From Stenotrophomonas cyclobalanopsidis (GTDB lineage Bacteria > Pseudomonadota > Gammaproteobacteria > Xanthomonadales > Xanthomonadaceae): a DNA stretch of 64,000 nt. Under the pieces are notes generated by a model. That model was not told the DNA's origin. It made no database searches and saw only the letters and a list, made by a program, of their open reading frames with translations. The translations under genes and the position numbers were made by a program. This document shows, in pieces, positions 34,036-44,504 of the stretch. The stretch is from assembly GCF_008710035.1 (NCBI RefSeq), contig NZ_VYKI01000005.1:51411-115410 (forward strand), read 5' to 3'. How positions within the stretch are numbered: position 1 is the first letter of the stretch; every line of letters begins with the position of its first letter.

Positions 34036-36180
34036 ATGCGCGACCAGGTCAGATCCACACGCTACGCCACCCCGTCCCGCGTCCGCGAAGGGCGACCGTT
34101 CCCCCAAGGCGCCTCTTTCGATGGCCAGGGCACGAACTTCGCGCTCTTCAGCGCACACGCCACCAAAGTCGAGCTGTGCCTGTTCGATGACCAGGGCAAC
34201 GAGCAGCGCATCGAGCTGCCCGAGTACACCAACGAGATCTGGCACGGCTATCTGCCCGAGGTAAAACCAGGCCAACGCTACGGCTATCGGGTGCACGGAC
34301 CGTACGCCCCGGCCGAAGGCCACCGTTTCAATCATCACAAGCTGCTGCTCGACCCCTACGCACGCGAAATCGATGGCGACCTGACCTGGGCGGATGAGCT
34401 TTACGGCTACACCATCGGCCACCCCGACGGCGACCTGAGCTTTGATGAACGTGACAGCGCAGCGTTCATGCCCAAGGCCGTGGTGGTGGAAGACAGCTAT
34501 GACTGGGAAGGGGATGAGCGCCTGCTCACGCCCTGGAACCGCACGGTTGTCTACGAGACCCACGTGCGCGGTTATACCCAGCGCCATCCCGAGGTGGGCG
34601 AGGACGTGCGCGGAACCTGTGCCGGCCTCGCCCAGCCTGCCGTGCTGGATTACATCCGCGAACTGGGTGTGACCGCCGTGGAGCTGCTGCCGGTGCACGC
34701 CTATCTGGACGACAACTACCTGCTGGACAAGGGCCTGCGCAATTACTGGGGCTACAACACGCTGGCCTTCTTCGCGCCCAAGCGCCGCTACCTGGCCAGT
34801 GGCCACCGCGACGAGTTCCGCGACATGGTCAAGGCCATGCACGGGAAAGGTCTCGAGGTCTTCATGGACGTGGTCTACAACCACACCGCCGAAGGCAACG
34901 AACTCGGGCCGACGCTGTCGTTCAAGGGTATCGACAATGCCAGCTATTATCGGCTGGCCGAGGACAAGCGCTACTACATCAACGACACCGGTACCGGCAA
35001 CACGTTCAATCTGAGCAACCTGCAGGCCATCCGCTTCGTCTGTGACTCCCTGCGTTACTGGGCGCAGGAAATGCACGTCGACGGCTTCCGCTTCGACCTT
35101 GCCACCATCCTGGGGCGGGAGCCGACGGGATTCGACCAGCGCGGCGGCTTCCTCGATGCGGTGGGCCAGGATCCGCTGCTCAGCCAGGTCAAGCTGATTG
35201 CCGAGCCATGGGATTGCGGCCCTGGCGGCTACCAGGTCGGGCACTTCCCACCAGGATGGGCAGAGTGGAACGACAAGTTCCGCGATACCGCCCGCAGCTT
35301 CTGGAAGGGCGACGAAGGCAAGCTGGCCGAGTTCGCGACCCGACTGACCGGCTCGGCGGATCTGTTCGACCGACGCGGCCGCCGGCCGTGGGCCTCGGTC
35401 AACTTCATCACGGCGCACGACGGTTTTACCCTCAACGACCTCGTCAGCTACAACGAAAAGCACAACGACGCCAACGGAGAAGAGAATCGTGATGGCTCCA
35501 ACAACGATTCGTCCTGCAACCATGGCGCCGAGGGGCCCACAGACGATGCCGGCATCAACGCGCTGCGCGAACAGCAGATGCGCAACCTGTTGGCGACGCT
35601 GCTGCTTTCGCAGGGCACACCGATGATGCTGGCCGGGGACGAACGCGCGCAGACGCAGGGCGGCAACAACAACACCTATTGCCAGGACAACGAAACGGCC
35701 TGGATCAACTGGGAGCATGACACGACCGAGGGCCGGCTGGCCCAGTTCGTCCGCGACCTGCTGGCCCTGCGCCAGAGCCATCCGATCCTGACCCGCGGCC
35801 GCTTCCTCAACGGCCAGTACAACGAACAGGCCGATGTGCGAGACCTGACCTGGCTCAACCCCGCGGGCAGGGAGATGACCGATGAGGACTGGAATGACGC
35901 GGGCGCGCGCTCGGTCGGGCTGCTGTTGGAGGGCAGGGCACAAGCATCGGGCGTGCGCGAGCATGCCAGCGACGCCAGCCTGCTGGTGGTGATCAATGCC
36001 TATCACGAGGGGGTGGATTTCGCGCTCCCGGACGACGAGGGGGCCTCGCTCGACTGGTCCATGCTGCTGTCTACCGATGCTGGCCTTGCGAGTAAGCGGG
36101 AAGTGCTGGGCGCCGGTCACTTCCTCGCCCCACCGCGCAGTCTCACCGTGTTCCGTTGCGGGGCAGCGGCTGCTGCCTGA
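34036..36180 (+). CDS. glgX: glycogen debranching enzyme GlgX
   Basis: A 714-residue GH13 isoamylase-type enzyme. An N-terminal CBM48 precedes the catalytic barrel. Catalytic residues are the Asp in DGFRFDLATI, the Glu in LIAEPWDCGPGGYQVG and the HD in NFITAHDGFTL. It removes short alpha-1,6 branches left by glycogen phosphorylase. It is the only glycogen gene seen nearby, while a GH15 enzyme lies 3 kb further. A strong terminator follows. Confidence 0.95.
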   Translation: MRDQVRSTRYATPSRVREGRPFPQGASFDGQGTNFALFSAHATKVELCLFDDQGNEQRIELPEYTNEIWHGYLPEVKPGQRYGYRVHGPYAPAEGHRFNHHKLLLDPYAREIDGDLTWADELYGYTIGHPDGDLSFDERDSAAFMPKAVVVEDSYDWEGDERLLTPWNRTVVYETHVRGYTQRHPEVGEDVRGTCAGLAQPAVLDYIRELGVTAVELLPVHAYLDDNYLLDKGLRNYWGYNTLAFFAPKRRYLASGHRDEFRDMVKAMHGKGLEVFMDVVYNHTAEGNELGPTLSFKGIDNASYYRLAEDKRYYINDTGTGNTFNLSNLQAIRFVCDSLRYWAQEMHVDGFRFDLATILGREPTGFDQRGGFLDAVGQDPLLSQVKLIAEPWDCGPGGYQVGHFPPGWAEWNDKFRDTARSFWKGDEGKLAEFATRLTGSADLFDRRGRRPWASVNFITAHDGFTLNDLVSYNEKHNDANGEENRDGSNNDSSCNHGAEGPTDDAGINALREQQMRNLLATLLLSQGTPMMLAGDERAQTQGGNNNTYCQDNETAWINWEHDTTEGRLAQFVRDLLALRQSHPILTRGRFLNGQYNEQADVRDLTWLNPAGREMTDEDWNDAGARSVGLLLEGRAQASGVREHASDASLLVVINAYHEGVDFALPDDEGASLDWSMLLSTDAGLASKREVLGAGHFLAPPRSLTVFRCGAAAAA

Positions 36181-36190
36181 GCCATGCAAA

Positions 36191-36214
36191 GAAGCCCCGC
36201 TTTCGCGGGGCTTC
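36191..36214. terminator. bidirectional Rho-independent terminator
   Basis: Perfect 10-bp arms GAAGCCCCGC/GCGGGGCTTC with TTTC loop, followed by CCTTTGTTT, 10 bases after glgX. It also serves the convergent gene. Confidence 0.9.
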
Positions 36215-36220
36215 CTTTGT

Positions 36221-36697
36221 TTACGCAATATCCCACTTGTGTGCGGCGGCGGGCTTCTGCTTGTAGATCCCGCCGGCGAAGTCCACGTGCAGCTCCATCC
36301 AGTCGCCACCCTTCTGGCGCGCCAGTACTTCAAAGTGCTTGGGGTGACGCTGCGGTTCCCCTGCAGATGTCCATCCTGCCCGTTTCACGGCATCCAGCGC
36401 GGCGGCCGGATCTGCCTGGACGTGCTTGTCGCCATGATGGCCCGGCCCGTGGTGCGGTTTCTTGTGCTCGATCTCCACCCGCTTGCCACCGGTGCGGGCA
36501 ATGCTGAGCACCTTGATCTCCGAAGGGCGACGTTCGCCCTCCAGCGTGACAGCCAGGCCGGGCCTGAGGGCGAAAGCTTCGGCGCCTTTCGGCCCCAGAT
36601 CGGCCAGATAAGGCTGGCCACCCGCCAGCAGCGTGAAGCGGTGGGCGAACACGTGTTCAACAACGCCGGTCAAGGCGATTTTTTCGTGGTGCGGCAT
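36221..36697 (-). CDS. hypothetical protein with PepSY-like C-terminus
   Basis: A 158-residue protein with no signal peptide. The N-terminal ~65 residues look like a small beta-barrel (LTGVVEHVFAHRFTLLAGGQPYLADLGPKG), followed by a His-rich linker HKKPHHGPGHHGDKH that could bind metal. The C-terminus AALDAVKRAGWTSAG and GDWMELHVDFAGGIYKQ is PepSY-like. I do not recognise the family. Convergent with glgX across the terminator. Confidence 0.7.
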   Translation of the reverse strand: MPHHEKIALTGVVEHVFAHRFTLLAGGQPYLADLGPKGAEAFALRPGLAVTLEGERRPSEIKVLSIARTGGKRVEIEHKKPHHGPGHHGDKHVQADPAAALDAVKRAGWTSAGEPQRHPKHFEVLARQKGGDWMELHVDFAGGIYKQKPAAAHKWDIA

Positions 36698-36820
36698 GTA
36701 CTTCTCCTGAGAGCGCCCATGCGCGGGCGCAGGTATCAGGTGGGTGCCGCAACGCACGCATGCAATGGAGTTCGATGCCGGAGTTCAGCGCAGGTTGCCC
36801 CACGCAGATCGCATGATCAC

Positions 36821-38446
36821 TCAACCAACGCCGGTCGGCCCTTCCAGAACCAGGCGTACCTTTCGCAACAGCTGCTGCCGGTTGAACGGCTTGTTCAGGA
36901 CCTCATACTCCGAACCACCTGCATCTGTACGTTCAATCCCGGCTTCGGCATAACCCGTCGTCAGCAGCACCTTCAGTCTCGGCAGGCGGCGCTTGGCCTC
37001 GCGGGCAAGAAGTACGCCGTTCATGCCGCCGGGCATGATCAGATCGGTGAACAGCAGGTCGAAGACCTCACCCTGTTCCAGCAGCGCCAGCGCCGATGCC
37101 CCATCGTTGGCGACACGGGTCTGGTAGCCGCCGGCCTCAAGCAGCATCTGCGCAAGTTCGGCGACATCATCACGGTCTTCGACAACCAGGATGCGCTCGC
37201 TGCCGCCACGGTCCATGGCCATGTTGGAGGGCGCAGCATCCTTGGTCAGCGCATCGGTCGTGGCAGGGAAATACAGGCTGACAGTAGTGCCCACGCCTGG
37301 CTCAGAGGCGATCCGTACGGTGCCACCGGATTGCTTGACGAAGCCATAGACCATCGACAGTCCCAGCCCGGTGCCTTCACCTTCCTCCTTGGTGGTGAAG
37401 AACGGGTCCATCACCCGGCGCACGATGTCCGGCGACATGCCACTGCCGTTGTCCTGCACCGAAATGCAGACCAGGCGACCCGCCGGCAGATGATCGAGCT
37501 CGTTGGCGGCCGCAGCCTTGGAGACCTCCACGTTTCGCGTGCTCAGCAGCACGCGCTGGTCCGGGCGACCCTTCAGCGCATCGCGCGCATTGATGACCAG
37601 ATTGAGGATGGCCACCTCTGCCTGGGTCGTATCGATCCTGCAGTTCCAGAGCGCGGGGGCGAGGTTCATCTGCAGCTCCACGTCCGCGCCCACACGCTGC
37701 GCGGCCAGCTCCACCGTGGAGGACACGAGAGAATTCAGATTCACCGTGCGGCCTTCCAGTTTCTGCCGCCGCGAGAACGCCAGCAGCTGCTGGGTCAGCA
37801 CCGCGGCCTTGTTGGCGGCGGACTGCGCCTGGGTGGCGGCGCGCCTGACGAAGCTGTCGGACGGAAGCACCTTGTCAGACGTCCCAGTGATCATCTCCAG
37901 GTAGCCTGACATGACCTGCAGCAGGTTGTTGAAGTCGTGCGCGATGCCGCCCGTGAGCTGGCCAAGGGCTTCCATCTTCTGTGCCTGGCGAAGCGAATCC
38001 TCCGCATCACGCCGGCGCGACACATCCAGCTGCGAGCCGAAGAAGTACACCAGCGTGCCATCGTCATCGAATACCGGCGACACAAACAGCGCATTCCAGA
38101 AGGTCGAACCGTCCTTGCGGTAGTTCAGCACCTCGGTCGCCGCCTCTCGGGTCTCGGCAATGGCGTCGCGGATCTCGGCGATCGCATCGGGGTCGGTTTC
38201 CGGTCCCTGCAGGAAGCGGCAGTTGCGGCCAATCAGCTCGTCCCGCTCATAGCCGGTCATTTCGACGAAGGCCCGGTTGGCGAAGATGATCGGGTTATCG
38301 GGCTGATGCGGATCGGTGATGATCATCGGCATCCGCGTGGTTTCCACGGCGCTGAAAAAGATGTCTGACCGTTTGTCGCCGATGGGCAACGCGTTCTCGC
38401 TTCTTACCGACGGCGAGGGAAACCCCTTGAATTGATCGTTCGACAC
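36821..38446 (-). CDS. LOV-domain hybrid histidine kinase
   Basis: A 541-residue protein starting at GTG 38446 (RBS CAGGGAATCGC); a longer start at 38509 is possible. The LOV domain has [14 protein letters not shown] with the photo-active Cys near residue 76. A HisKA ([11 protein letters not shown], phospho-His about 170), HATPase with [11 protein letters not shown]-type box and a C-terminal receiver follow ([11 protein letters not shown] with phospho-Asp). LOV kinases of this type autophosphorylate in blue light. It is near a BLUF protein and a photolyase. Confidence 0.93.
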   Translation of the reverse strand: MSNDQFKGFPSPSVRSENALPIGDKRSDIFFSAVETTRMPMIITDPHQPDNPIIFANRAFVEMTGYERDELIGRNCRFLQGPETDPDAIAEIRDAIAETREAATEVLNYRKDGSTFWNALFVSPVFDDDGTLVYFFGSQLDVSRRRDAEDSLRQAQKMEALGQLTGGIAHDFNNLLQVMSGYLEMITGTSDKVLPSDSFVRRAATQAQSAANKAAVLTQQLLAFSRRQKLEGRTVNLNSLVSSTVELAAQRVGADVELQMNLAPALWNCRIDTTQAEVAILNLVINARDALKGRPDQRVLLSTRNVEVSKAAAANELDHLPAGRLVCISVQDNGSGMSPDIVRRVMDPFFTTKEEGEGTGLGLSMVYGFVKQSGGTVRIASEPGVGTTVSLYFPATTDALTKDAAPSNMAMDRGGSERILVVEDRDDVAELAQMLLEAGGYQTRVANDGASALALLEQGEVFDLLFTDLIMPGGMNGVLLAREAKRRLPRLKVLLTTGYAEAGIERTDAGGSEYEVLNKPFNRQQLLRKVRLVLEGPTGVG

Positions 38447-38575
38447 GCGATTCCCTGCTCGGTTGGATCGGATCACCGGAATGGCACCGGGCCCATCAGA
38501 GCCCGGCACCTTGCCACAACCGGCGTGAAAATGACCGCGTTCAGTCTTAACAGTTCAGCTTAAGGCGCGCTTTGC

Positions 38576-39469
38576 TCAGGCGATGCCCGCACCACCGGTA
38601 ACGCCGAAGACCTCACCGGTCAGGTAGCTGCCTTCCTGGCTGGCCAGCAGTACATAGATCGGCGCGATCTCCACCGGCTGGCCCGGGCGCTTCATCGGCA
38701 CCTGGGTGCCGAACTTGGTCACCGCTTCGGTCGGCTGCCCACCGGACGACTGCAGCGCGGTCCAGAACGGTCCCGGCGCAACGACGTTGGCGCGGACTCC
38801 CTTTTCGACCAGCTGTGCCGACAGTGCCTTGGTGTAGGCGACGATGCCCGCCTTGGTGGTGGCGTAATCCAGCAGGATCGCCGAGGGATCATAGGCCTGC
38901 ACCGAAGCAGTGGTGATGACCGCTCCGCCCGGCGGCAGGTGCGGAACCGCTGCCTGGCAGATCCAGTGCATGGCGTAGAGGTTGGTCTTCATCGTCTTGT
39001 CGAAGTCCTCCGCGCTCAGCTCGGCAATGCTGTCGCGGTACTGCTGGCGAGCCGCATTGACGACCAGGATGTCGAGGCCACCGAAGGCCTCCACGGTGCG
39101 CTCGACCATCGTCCTGCACCACTCCGGGTCGGTGATGTCCCCCGGCAGCGCCAGCGCCTTGCGGCCTTCTGCTTCGATCAGTGCGAACACTTCTTCCGCG
39201 TCCGAGGCTTCGGACGGCAGATAGGACAGGGCGACATCGGCGCCTTCGCGGGCATAGGCAATGGCCGCAGCGCGACCGATACCGCTGTCGGCACCGGTGA
39301 TCAGCGCCCGCCGTCCGCTCAGCTTGCCCGAGCCCTGGTAGCTGGTTTCGCCGTGGTCCGGTACGGGGTCCATGGCTGCGGCCTTGCCCGGCACCGGCTG
39401 CGGCTGGGCGGGGAAGGGCGGCTGCGGATACTGGCTGCGCGGGTCCTGCATTTTCAGACGATCATTCAT
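38576..39469 (-). CDS. SDR family oxidoreductase (YghA-like paralogue)
   Basis: A 297-residue SDR with an N-terminal arm (QYPQPPFPAQPQPVPGKAAAMDPVPDHGE) like the protein at 6010-6876. Cofactor motif ITGADSGIGRAAA, then ILVVNAARQQY and the catalytic YATTKAG. It overlaps the preceding GH15 gene by four bases (ATGA on the minus strand), so it is coupled to it. Probably stress-related; the substrate is unknown. Confidence 0.92.
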   Translation of the reverse strand: MNDRLKMQDPRSQYPQPPFPAQPQPVPGKAAAMDPVPDHGETSYQGSGKLSGRRALITGADSGIGRAAAIAYAREGADVALSYLPSEASDAEEVFALIEAEGRKALALPGDITDPEWCRTMVERTVEAFGGLDILVVNAARQQYRDSIAELSAEDFDKTMKTNLYAMHWICQAAVPHLPPGGAVITTASVQAYDPSAILLDYATTKAGIVAYTKALSAQLVEKGVRANVVAPGPFWTALQSSGGQPTEAVTKFGTQVPMKRPGQPVEIAPIYVLLASQEGSYLTGEVFGVTGGAGIA

Positions 39470-41346
39470 GGTCGATCCTTATCGTGGGGCGGGGGAGTGG
39501 GCTGCTCAGGGGCAGCCTGGGAGTCTGCAATCGTGGCCATGGCCATCACCTGGGCCAGGTGGCTCAGGCCTTGCGGGGTGTTGCCGAGGTAGTGGCCCGT
39601 GGCCGGGTCCACCATTTCGCTGAGCACGCCCTGGCAGCGGCCGAGCGCGCCGTTCAACGCATCCACGCGGGCCCGGGCGTCCTCGACGAAGCCCAGCCGA
39701 GCGTAGCCCTCAGCCATCCAGTAGGAGCAGGCGATGAAGCAGCCTTCTTCTTCCGGCATGCCCGAGTAGCGGTAGTGGAAGTTCGACTGGCCCAGCTCGC
39801 GGTCGATGGCGCGCAGGGTGGCCAGCAAGCGGTCCCGGCCGTCGAAGCGGAAGCGCACGGCCAGCGCCACAGACGCATCGAGCTTGCCGCTGCCGGGGTA
39901 CATCTCGAAGGCCTGCAGGGCATCGGACCAGCAGTGGGTTTCAATCCAGTCACTGATGCGGTCGCGCTCGCGCTGCCAGCGGTCACGGCACGTGGTCGGC
40001 AGCTGGCCCTGGTCGGCCAGCTCCACCGCCCGCGCCAGCGCCTGCCAGCAGCTGATCTTGGACATCGTGTAGTGCTCCAGCTCGGGCAGTTCCCAGATGC
40101 CGGAATCCTTCGCGCGCCAGTGGTCCGCGCAGAGATCGGCAATGCGGGAAAGCAGCTCCGCGCTGGCGCCATCCAGAATGTTGCCGGCCGCCACGAAGCA
40201 GAACGCGGTCTCGAAGATGTCGCCGTAGATGCCATGCTGGTGCTGGTCGCCGGCGAGATTGCCTTTCACCACCGGCTGCGTATCGCGGTAGCCGCGCATG
40301 GGCAGTTCCTGTACCGGCGCTACCCTTTCGCCGTCCAGAGTGAACACTACCTTCGGCCCATGACGGCGCAGCTGACGCAGCAGCCAAGTGAATGCCGCCT
40401 TGGATTCGGCCTCCAGACCGGCGGCCAGGAACGCCTGGATCGTGTAGCCGGCGTCGCGCACCCACGCGTAGCGGTAGTCGAAATTCTTGTCGCCGCCAAT
40501 CCGCTCGGGCAAGGAGGTCGTGGCGGCAGCTGCAATGGCGCCCGAGGGTGAGTACAGCAGCAGCTTCAGGGCCAGCGTGCTTCGCACGAACGTGGCGCGG
40601 TCCCAGCCGTCATAGGACACATTACGTGCCCATGCCTTCCATTCCCGATCGGTCAGGTCGATGCGGCCATCCACTTCCTCCACCGATGGCGCCACCAGCG
40701 GCTCATCCTCGCCGACCACCAGCGCTACAGTCACCCGCTCGCCGGCAGAGACCGTGCACTCACCGCGTGCACCCTCGTCGGCCCACTGCAGCTGCAGCGC
40801 CGGATGATGGATCACAACACCCAGCAGCTGCTGCACATGGAAGACCGTGTGCTCGCCAATGGACGAACAGTAGGGGCTGGCTGATTGCGCACGCGTGCTC
40901 GGGAACATGCGCACGGCGAAGCGCACCTCGCCCTCCAGGCCCTCGATGCGCCGCGCCAGTTCGCACCAGGGCAGGCGACCGGCGTTGCCGCTGTTCAGCG
41001 ACTCCGTCAACGAGGCACGGCCAGACGCCGTCGTGAAGACCGTCTCCAGCACGTTGCTGTCCGCCCGGTAATGGCGTTCGACAGCACAGGGCTCGATGGG
41101 CGCGATACTGAAGTAGCCGCCGTTGCTGCCGTCCAGCAGGCGATCAAACAACGGCGGGCTGTCCATGTTGGGCGCACACCACCAATCGATGGAACCGTCG
41201 CAGCCGGTCAAGGCAACGGAACGGCCTTCGCCCAGCGCCGAATATTGTTCGATGGGCAGCGCGCCGTCGCGCCTGCGTTCACGTGCGACCGGTGCTTCGC
41301 CGTTCTTCGTTTCAACCAGGGAGGTAGCCTCGGGCAGCGTCGACAT
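39466..41346 (-). CDS. glycoside hydrolase family 15 protein (glucoamylase/trehalase-like)
   Basis: A 626-residue protein without signal peptide. An N-terminal beta domain (IEQYSALGEGRSVALTGCDGSIDWWCAPN, cited in part) precedes the (alpha/alpha)6 barrel with DKNFDYRYAWVRDAGYTIQAFLAAG and GIWELPELEHYTMSK, the typical GH15 catalytic base/acid environment. It likely hydrolyses alpha-glucosidic bonds of trehalose or dextrins in the cytoplasm. It is coupled to the SDR gene that follows. The divergent operon across a ~220-base gap is also carbohydrate-related. Confidence 0.92.
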   Translation of the reverse strand: MSTLPEATSLVETKNGEAPVARERRRDGALPIEQYSALGEGRSVALTGCDGSIDWWCAPNMDSPPLFDRLLDGSNGGYFSIAPIEPCAVERHYRADSNVLETVFTTASGRASLTESLNSGNAGRLPWCELARRIEGLEGEVRFAVRMFPSTRAQSASPYCSSIGEHTVFHVQQLLGVVIHHPALQLQWADEGARGECTVSAGERVTVALVVGEDEPLVAPSVEEVDGRIDLTDREWKAWARNVSYDGWDRATFVRSTLALKLLLYSPSGAIAAAATTSLPERIGGDKNFDYRYAWVRDAGYTIQAFLAAGLEAESKAAFTWLLRQLRRHGPKVVFTLDGERVAPVQELPMRGYRDTQPVVKGNLAGDQHQHGIYGDIFETAFCFVAAGNILDGASAELLSRIADLCADHWRAKDSGIWELPELEHYTMSKISCWQALARAVELADQGQLPTTCRDRWQRERDRISDWIETHCWSDALQAFEMYPGSGKLDASVALAVRFRFDGRDRLLATLRAIDRELGQSNFHYRYSGMPEEEGCFIACSYWMAEGYARLGFVEDARARVDALNGALGRCQGVLSEMVDPATGHYLGNTPQGLSHLAQVMAMATIADSQAAPEQPTPPPHDKDRP

Positions 41347-41568
41347 CAACGCACCCTCCGGCAAGCGTGTGAGGCTGCCGGAACAGCCGCAGGGGTGCAC
41401 ATGATGGACATCTCAGACATGGGGTGCATCGAAACTATGGCGCCGCATGCGCAAACGGGGTGAGCCAGTGTTCAACGCCACGTGATCATTGCGCGGCGTT
41501 GACACCCGCATGCACGCCCCATGGACACGCCGACGACCATGCTCGCGCCGCTACATGCTGAGGTCTAC

Positions 41569-42912
41569 ATGCAACGTCCCACACTTTTCCTTCTGCACAG
41601 CCTGGGCGCCAGCCATCGGGAGTGGGACGCGGTGCAACGCGTCCTCGGCAGTCAATTCGAGTGTGTCGCGCTGGACATGCCTGGCTTCGGCGGCACCTCC
41701 GCAGGCAATGCGACCGACATCGACGCCCTCGTGGACTGGTTCCAACAGGAAGTCATCGCGCGTTCGCCCACCTGCTGGTTCGCCATTGGCCACAGCATGG
41801 GGGGCAAGATCGCCACGTTGCTTGCCGCCCGCAGCCGCGACGGGGTACAGGGCCTGGCAGGCCTGGCCGGTGTGGTGCTGGTGGCCGCATCACCACCGTG
41901 TCCGGAACCCATGCAGGAAGCACGCCGCGAGAAGATGCTCGAGTGGTTTGCCGGAGGCCCTCCCGCCCGCGCCGATGCTGAAGGATTCATCGACGCCAAC
42001 ACGCATCGACCGCTCCAGGGTGGCTCCCGCGAAGCCGCCATCCTCGATGTGCTGCGCACCGACCCCATCGCCTGGCGTGCCTGGCTGAAGCAGGGTAGTT
42101 GCGAGCATAAGCAGGAGGAGGCAGCCCACCTGCACGTACCTGCACTGATACTGGCGGGCGAAAAGGATGGTGACCTCGGGGAAGCCGCCCAGCGTGCCTT
42201 GAACGCGCCGCATTACGTGCACGCGACCGTCGACATCGTGCCGGACGCTGCGCACCTGATTCCCCTCGAGCAACCCGCGTGGCTTGCCCACCGCATTGCG
42301 GCGTGGGCACTGCCACTGGCTGCACGCGCACTGCCGCCGGCATTCATCCAGTTGCTGGATGCCGAACGGGTTGCACCGCGCATGCGGGCCCGGCTGCTGG
42401 CGCGACACGCCATGCCGCTGCCGCTTTCTGAGTCTGCGCTCCCCGCGCGCCGTCTGGGCGTGCTCACGGCCTTGGCGGCACACCTGGTGCCCGGCGCAGA
42501 TGCCGATGATCTCGCACTGCGCGTCGGCCACGCTCTGGTGAACCATGAGAGCGACGGTTGGCGCTTTGCCGATCTGCCAACGGATGCGGACGCGTGGGCG
42601 CAGGCGTTGGATGAGCTCGATGCCGCTGCCAATGGGTTCAGCACGCTCGCGCCCGCCGCACAGCAGGCACTGCTGGAACAGGTGCAACGGCAGAGCGCCG
42701 CCGCGCCCGCAAGCGCCGCGCTTGACCCTGCGCAGTGGGCACTTTGGTTTGAAGATGCGAGGGCGCTGTTTGCCAGAACCTGGATGAGCCTCCCGTCGAC
42801 GTGGGCCTCCGTCGGCTATGACGGTTTCGCTGTCGGTGGCAAGGGTGCGCACAGCCCCGGCTACGAGCACACCGGGGCAGGGGTCATCGACGGATGGCAG
42901 CTGCCATGCTGA
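41569..42912 (+). CDS. alpha/beta hydrolase fused to gluconate 2-dehydrogenase subunit 3-like domain
   Basis: About 447 residues from ATG 41569 (AGG site nine bases upstream); ATG 41521 is the longer alternative. Residues 1-240 are an alpha/beta hydrolase: FLLHSLGASHREWDAV, the nucleophile elbow GHSMGGK and Asp/His near VPDAAHLIP. Residues 250-447 match gluconate 2-dehydrogenase subunit 3: LTALAAHLVPGAD and ARTWMSLPSTWASVGYDG. The usual Tat signal of subunit 3 is missing. A GMC dehydrogenase follows with overlap. A lactonase coupled to a dehydrogenase is possible, by inference. Confidence 0.82.
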   Translation: MQRPTLFLLHSLGASHREWDAVQRVLGSQFECVALDMPGFGGTSAGNATDIDALVDWFQQEVIARSPTCWFAIGHSMGGKIATLLAARSRDGVQGLAGLAGVVLVAASPPCPEPMQEARREKMLEWFAGGPPARADAEGFIDANTHRPLQGGSREAAILDVLRTDPIAWRAWLKQGSCEHKQEEAAHLHVPALILAGEKDGDLGEAAQRALNAPHYVHATVDIVPDAAHLIPLEQPAWLAHRIAAWALPLAARALPPAFIQLLDAERVAPRMRARLLARHAMPLPLSESALPARRLGVLTALAAHLVPGADADDLALRVGHALVNHESDGWRFADLPTDADAWAQALDELDAAANGFSTLAPAAQQALLEQVQRQSAAAPASAALDPAQWALWFEDARALFARTWMSLPSTWASVGYDGFAVGGKGAHSPGYEHTGAGVIDGWQLPC

Positions 42913-44504
42913 ATCGAACCGGCCGCAACGACGGGAAGGATGAATCGTTCGATGCCGTCATCATCGGTAGCGGCGCCGGCGGTGCCCCTCTGGCGGCCCG
43001 CCTGGCCGAGGCGGGCGTATCGGTGCTTGTGCTGGAAGCCGGCCGCACATTCACGCCGGATGATCATCTGGCCGACGAACTGGCGACGGACATCTACTGG
43101 ATGGAAGAGCGCCTCAGTGGCGGCCAGACCCCAACCGCCTTCGGCGCCAATAATTCCGGGCAGGGCGTAGGCGGTTCCACCCTCCACTGGGGCGCATTCT
43201 GCCCGCGGCCCGATCCGCGCGATCTGCGCCTGCGGTCGCTGACAGGGCAGGGGGCGGACTGGCCCATCGCGAATGCAGAGTTGCTGGCATACGTGCAGCG
43301 CGTCGAGGCCTTCATCGGCGTTTCGGGCCCTGCGCACTACCCGTGGGACCCGGCGCGTCGGTACGGCTATCCGCCCGTGCTGCGCAATGCCTCGGCCCAG
43401 GCCATGCAGCGCGGTTGCGACGCGCTGGGCATCATCGCGACCGATGCGCCCGCGGCGCTGGTCAGCCAGGCCCGCCAGCAAGCGCACTGGGGCGTGCGCC
43501 AGGCCTGCAACCACTGTGGCGCCTGCCATCAGGGCTGCAGCAATGGCGCCAAGGCCAGCATGGATACCTCTTGGCTGCCCTGGGCGACGGCGCACGGCGC
43601 GGTCATCCGCGACCAAAGCCGGGTGGTAGACCTGGAGCGTGATGCTCTGGGACGTATCAGCGCAGTGGTCTACCAACGCGAGCATCGCCTGCACAGGGTG
43701 AAGTGCTCGGCCGCGTTTCTGTGCGCGGGCGGCGTGGAAACACCGCGCCTGCTGCTCAACCTGGGGCTGGCCAACAGCAGTGGCCAGGTCGGTCGCAACT
43801 TCATGGCCCATGTGGCCACCCAGGTGTGGGGGTTCTTTGACGCGGACATGTGCATGAACCGCGGCTATCCGTCCTCGCTCATCACCGAGGATTTCGTGCG
43901 CCCGCACGACGCCTCGTTCGCGGGCGGCTACCTGGTGCAGAGCCTGGGCGTGCAGCCGGCCACACTGGCCAACACCCTGGCCCGCGGCGCAGGGCTGTGG
44001 GGCCAGCCGCTGGTGGATGCACTGTCTTCCTACCGTCACCTGGCCGGCATCGGCATCAATGGCGAGTGTCTGCCGCAGGAGGGGAACCAGCTGACCCTCA
44101 GTGATGAGCGCGATGCGTTTGGCATGCGCCGTGCGCGCGTTGATTTCAGCTATGGCCGCAACGAAACGGCACTGGACGCACACGCCCAGGCTGCGCTGAC
44201 CCGCATCTGGGAAGCCGCAGGTGCGACCGGCATCTTTACCGCCGCGCGATCGGCCCACACCCTGGGTACTTGCCGCATGGGCGACTCGGCCGAAACCGCG
44301 GTGGTGGATTCCGACGGCCGCAGCTTCGACATCCCCAATCTCTTCATCTGCGACAACTCCATCTTCCCCAGTGCGCTGGCCGCCAACCCGGCGCTGACCC
44401 AGATGGCACTGGGCCTGCGCACCGCCGAGCGGTTCCTGCAGACGCTGCCACCGCGCAGCACTACTTCCTCTCCAACAAAGGACACATCATGGATCTCGGA
44501 ATAG
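42894..44504 (+). CDS. GMC family oxidoreductase (gluconate dehydrogenase large-subunit-like)
   Basis: A 536-residue flavoprotein. N-terminal FAD motif is DAVIIGSGAGGAPLAARLAEAG. A Cys-rich stretch CNHCGACHQGCSNGA and the C-terminal active-site region HTLGTCRMGDS with NPALTQMALGLRTAERF follow the sugar dehydrogenase branch of GMC enzymes. It overlaps the hydrolase fusion by 19 bases and the SDR by 16 bases. Membrane-linked gluconate/2-ketogluconate dehydrogenases have a subunit 3, which here is fused to the hydrolase; no cytochrome subunit was seen. Confidence 0.92.
   Translation: MAAAMLNRTGRNDGKDESFDAVIIGSGAGGAPLAARLAEAGVSVLVLEAGRTFTPDDHLADELATDIYWMEERLSGGQTPTAFGANNSGQGVGGSTLHWGAFCPRPDPRDLRLRSLTGQGADWPIANAELLAYVQRVEAFIGVSGPAHYPWDPARRYGYPPVLRNASAQAMQRGCDALGIIATDAPAALVSQARQQAHWGVRQACNHCGACHQGCSNGAKASMDTSWLPWATAHGAVIRDQSRVVDLERDALGRISAVVYQREHRLHRVKCSAAFLCAGGVETPRLLLNLGLANSSGQVGRNFMAHVATQVWGFFDADMCMNRGYPSSLITEDFVRPHDASFAGGYLVQSLGVQPATLANTLARGAGLWGQPLVDALSSYRHLAGIGINGECLPQEGNQLTLSDERDAFGMRRARVDFSYGRNETALDAHAQAALTRIWEAAGATGIFTAARSAHTLGTCRMGDSAETAVVDSDGRSFDIPNLFICDNSIFPSALAANPALTQMALGLRTAERFLQTLPPRSTTSSPTKDTSWISE

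Noticed and set aside
33967-36333. 788-codon minus-strand frame over glgX
   Set aside because: The plus strand encodes a complete GlgX with all catalytic residues.
38485-38511. GCCGGGC-type inverted repeat before the LOV kinase gene as terminator or operator
   Set aside because: Six-bp stem only and no T-run; it may be chance in this GC-rich gap.
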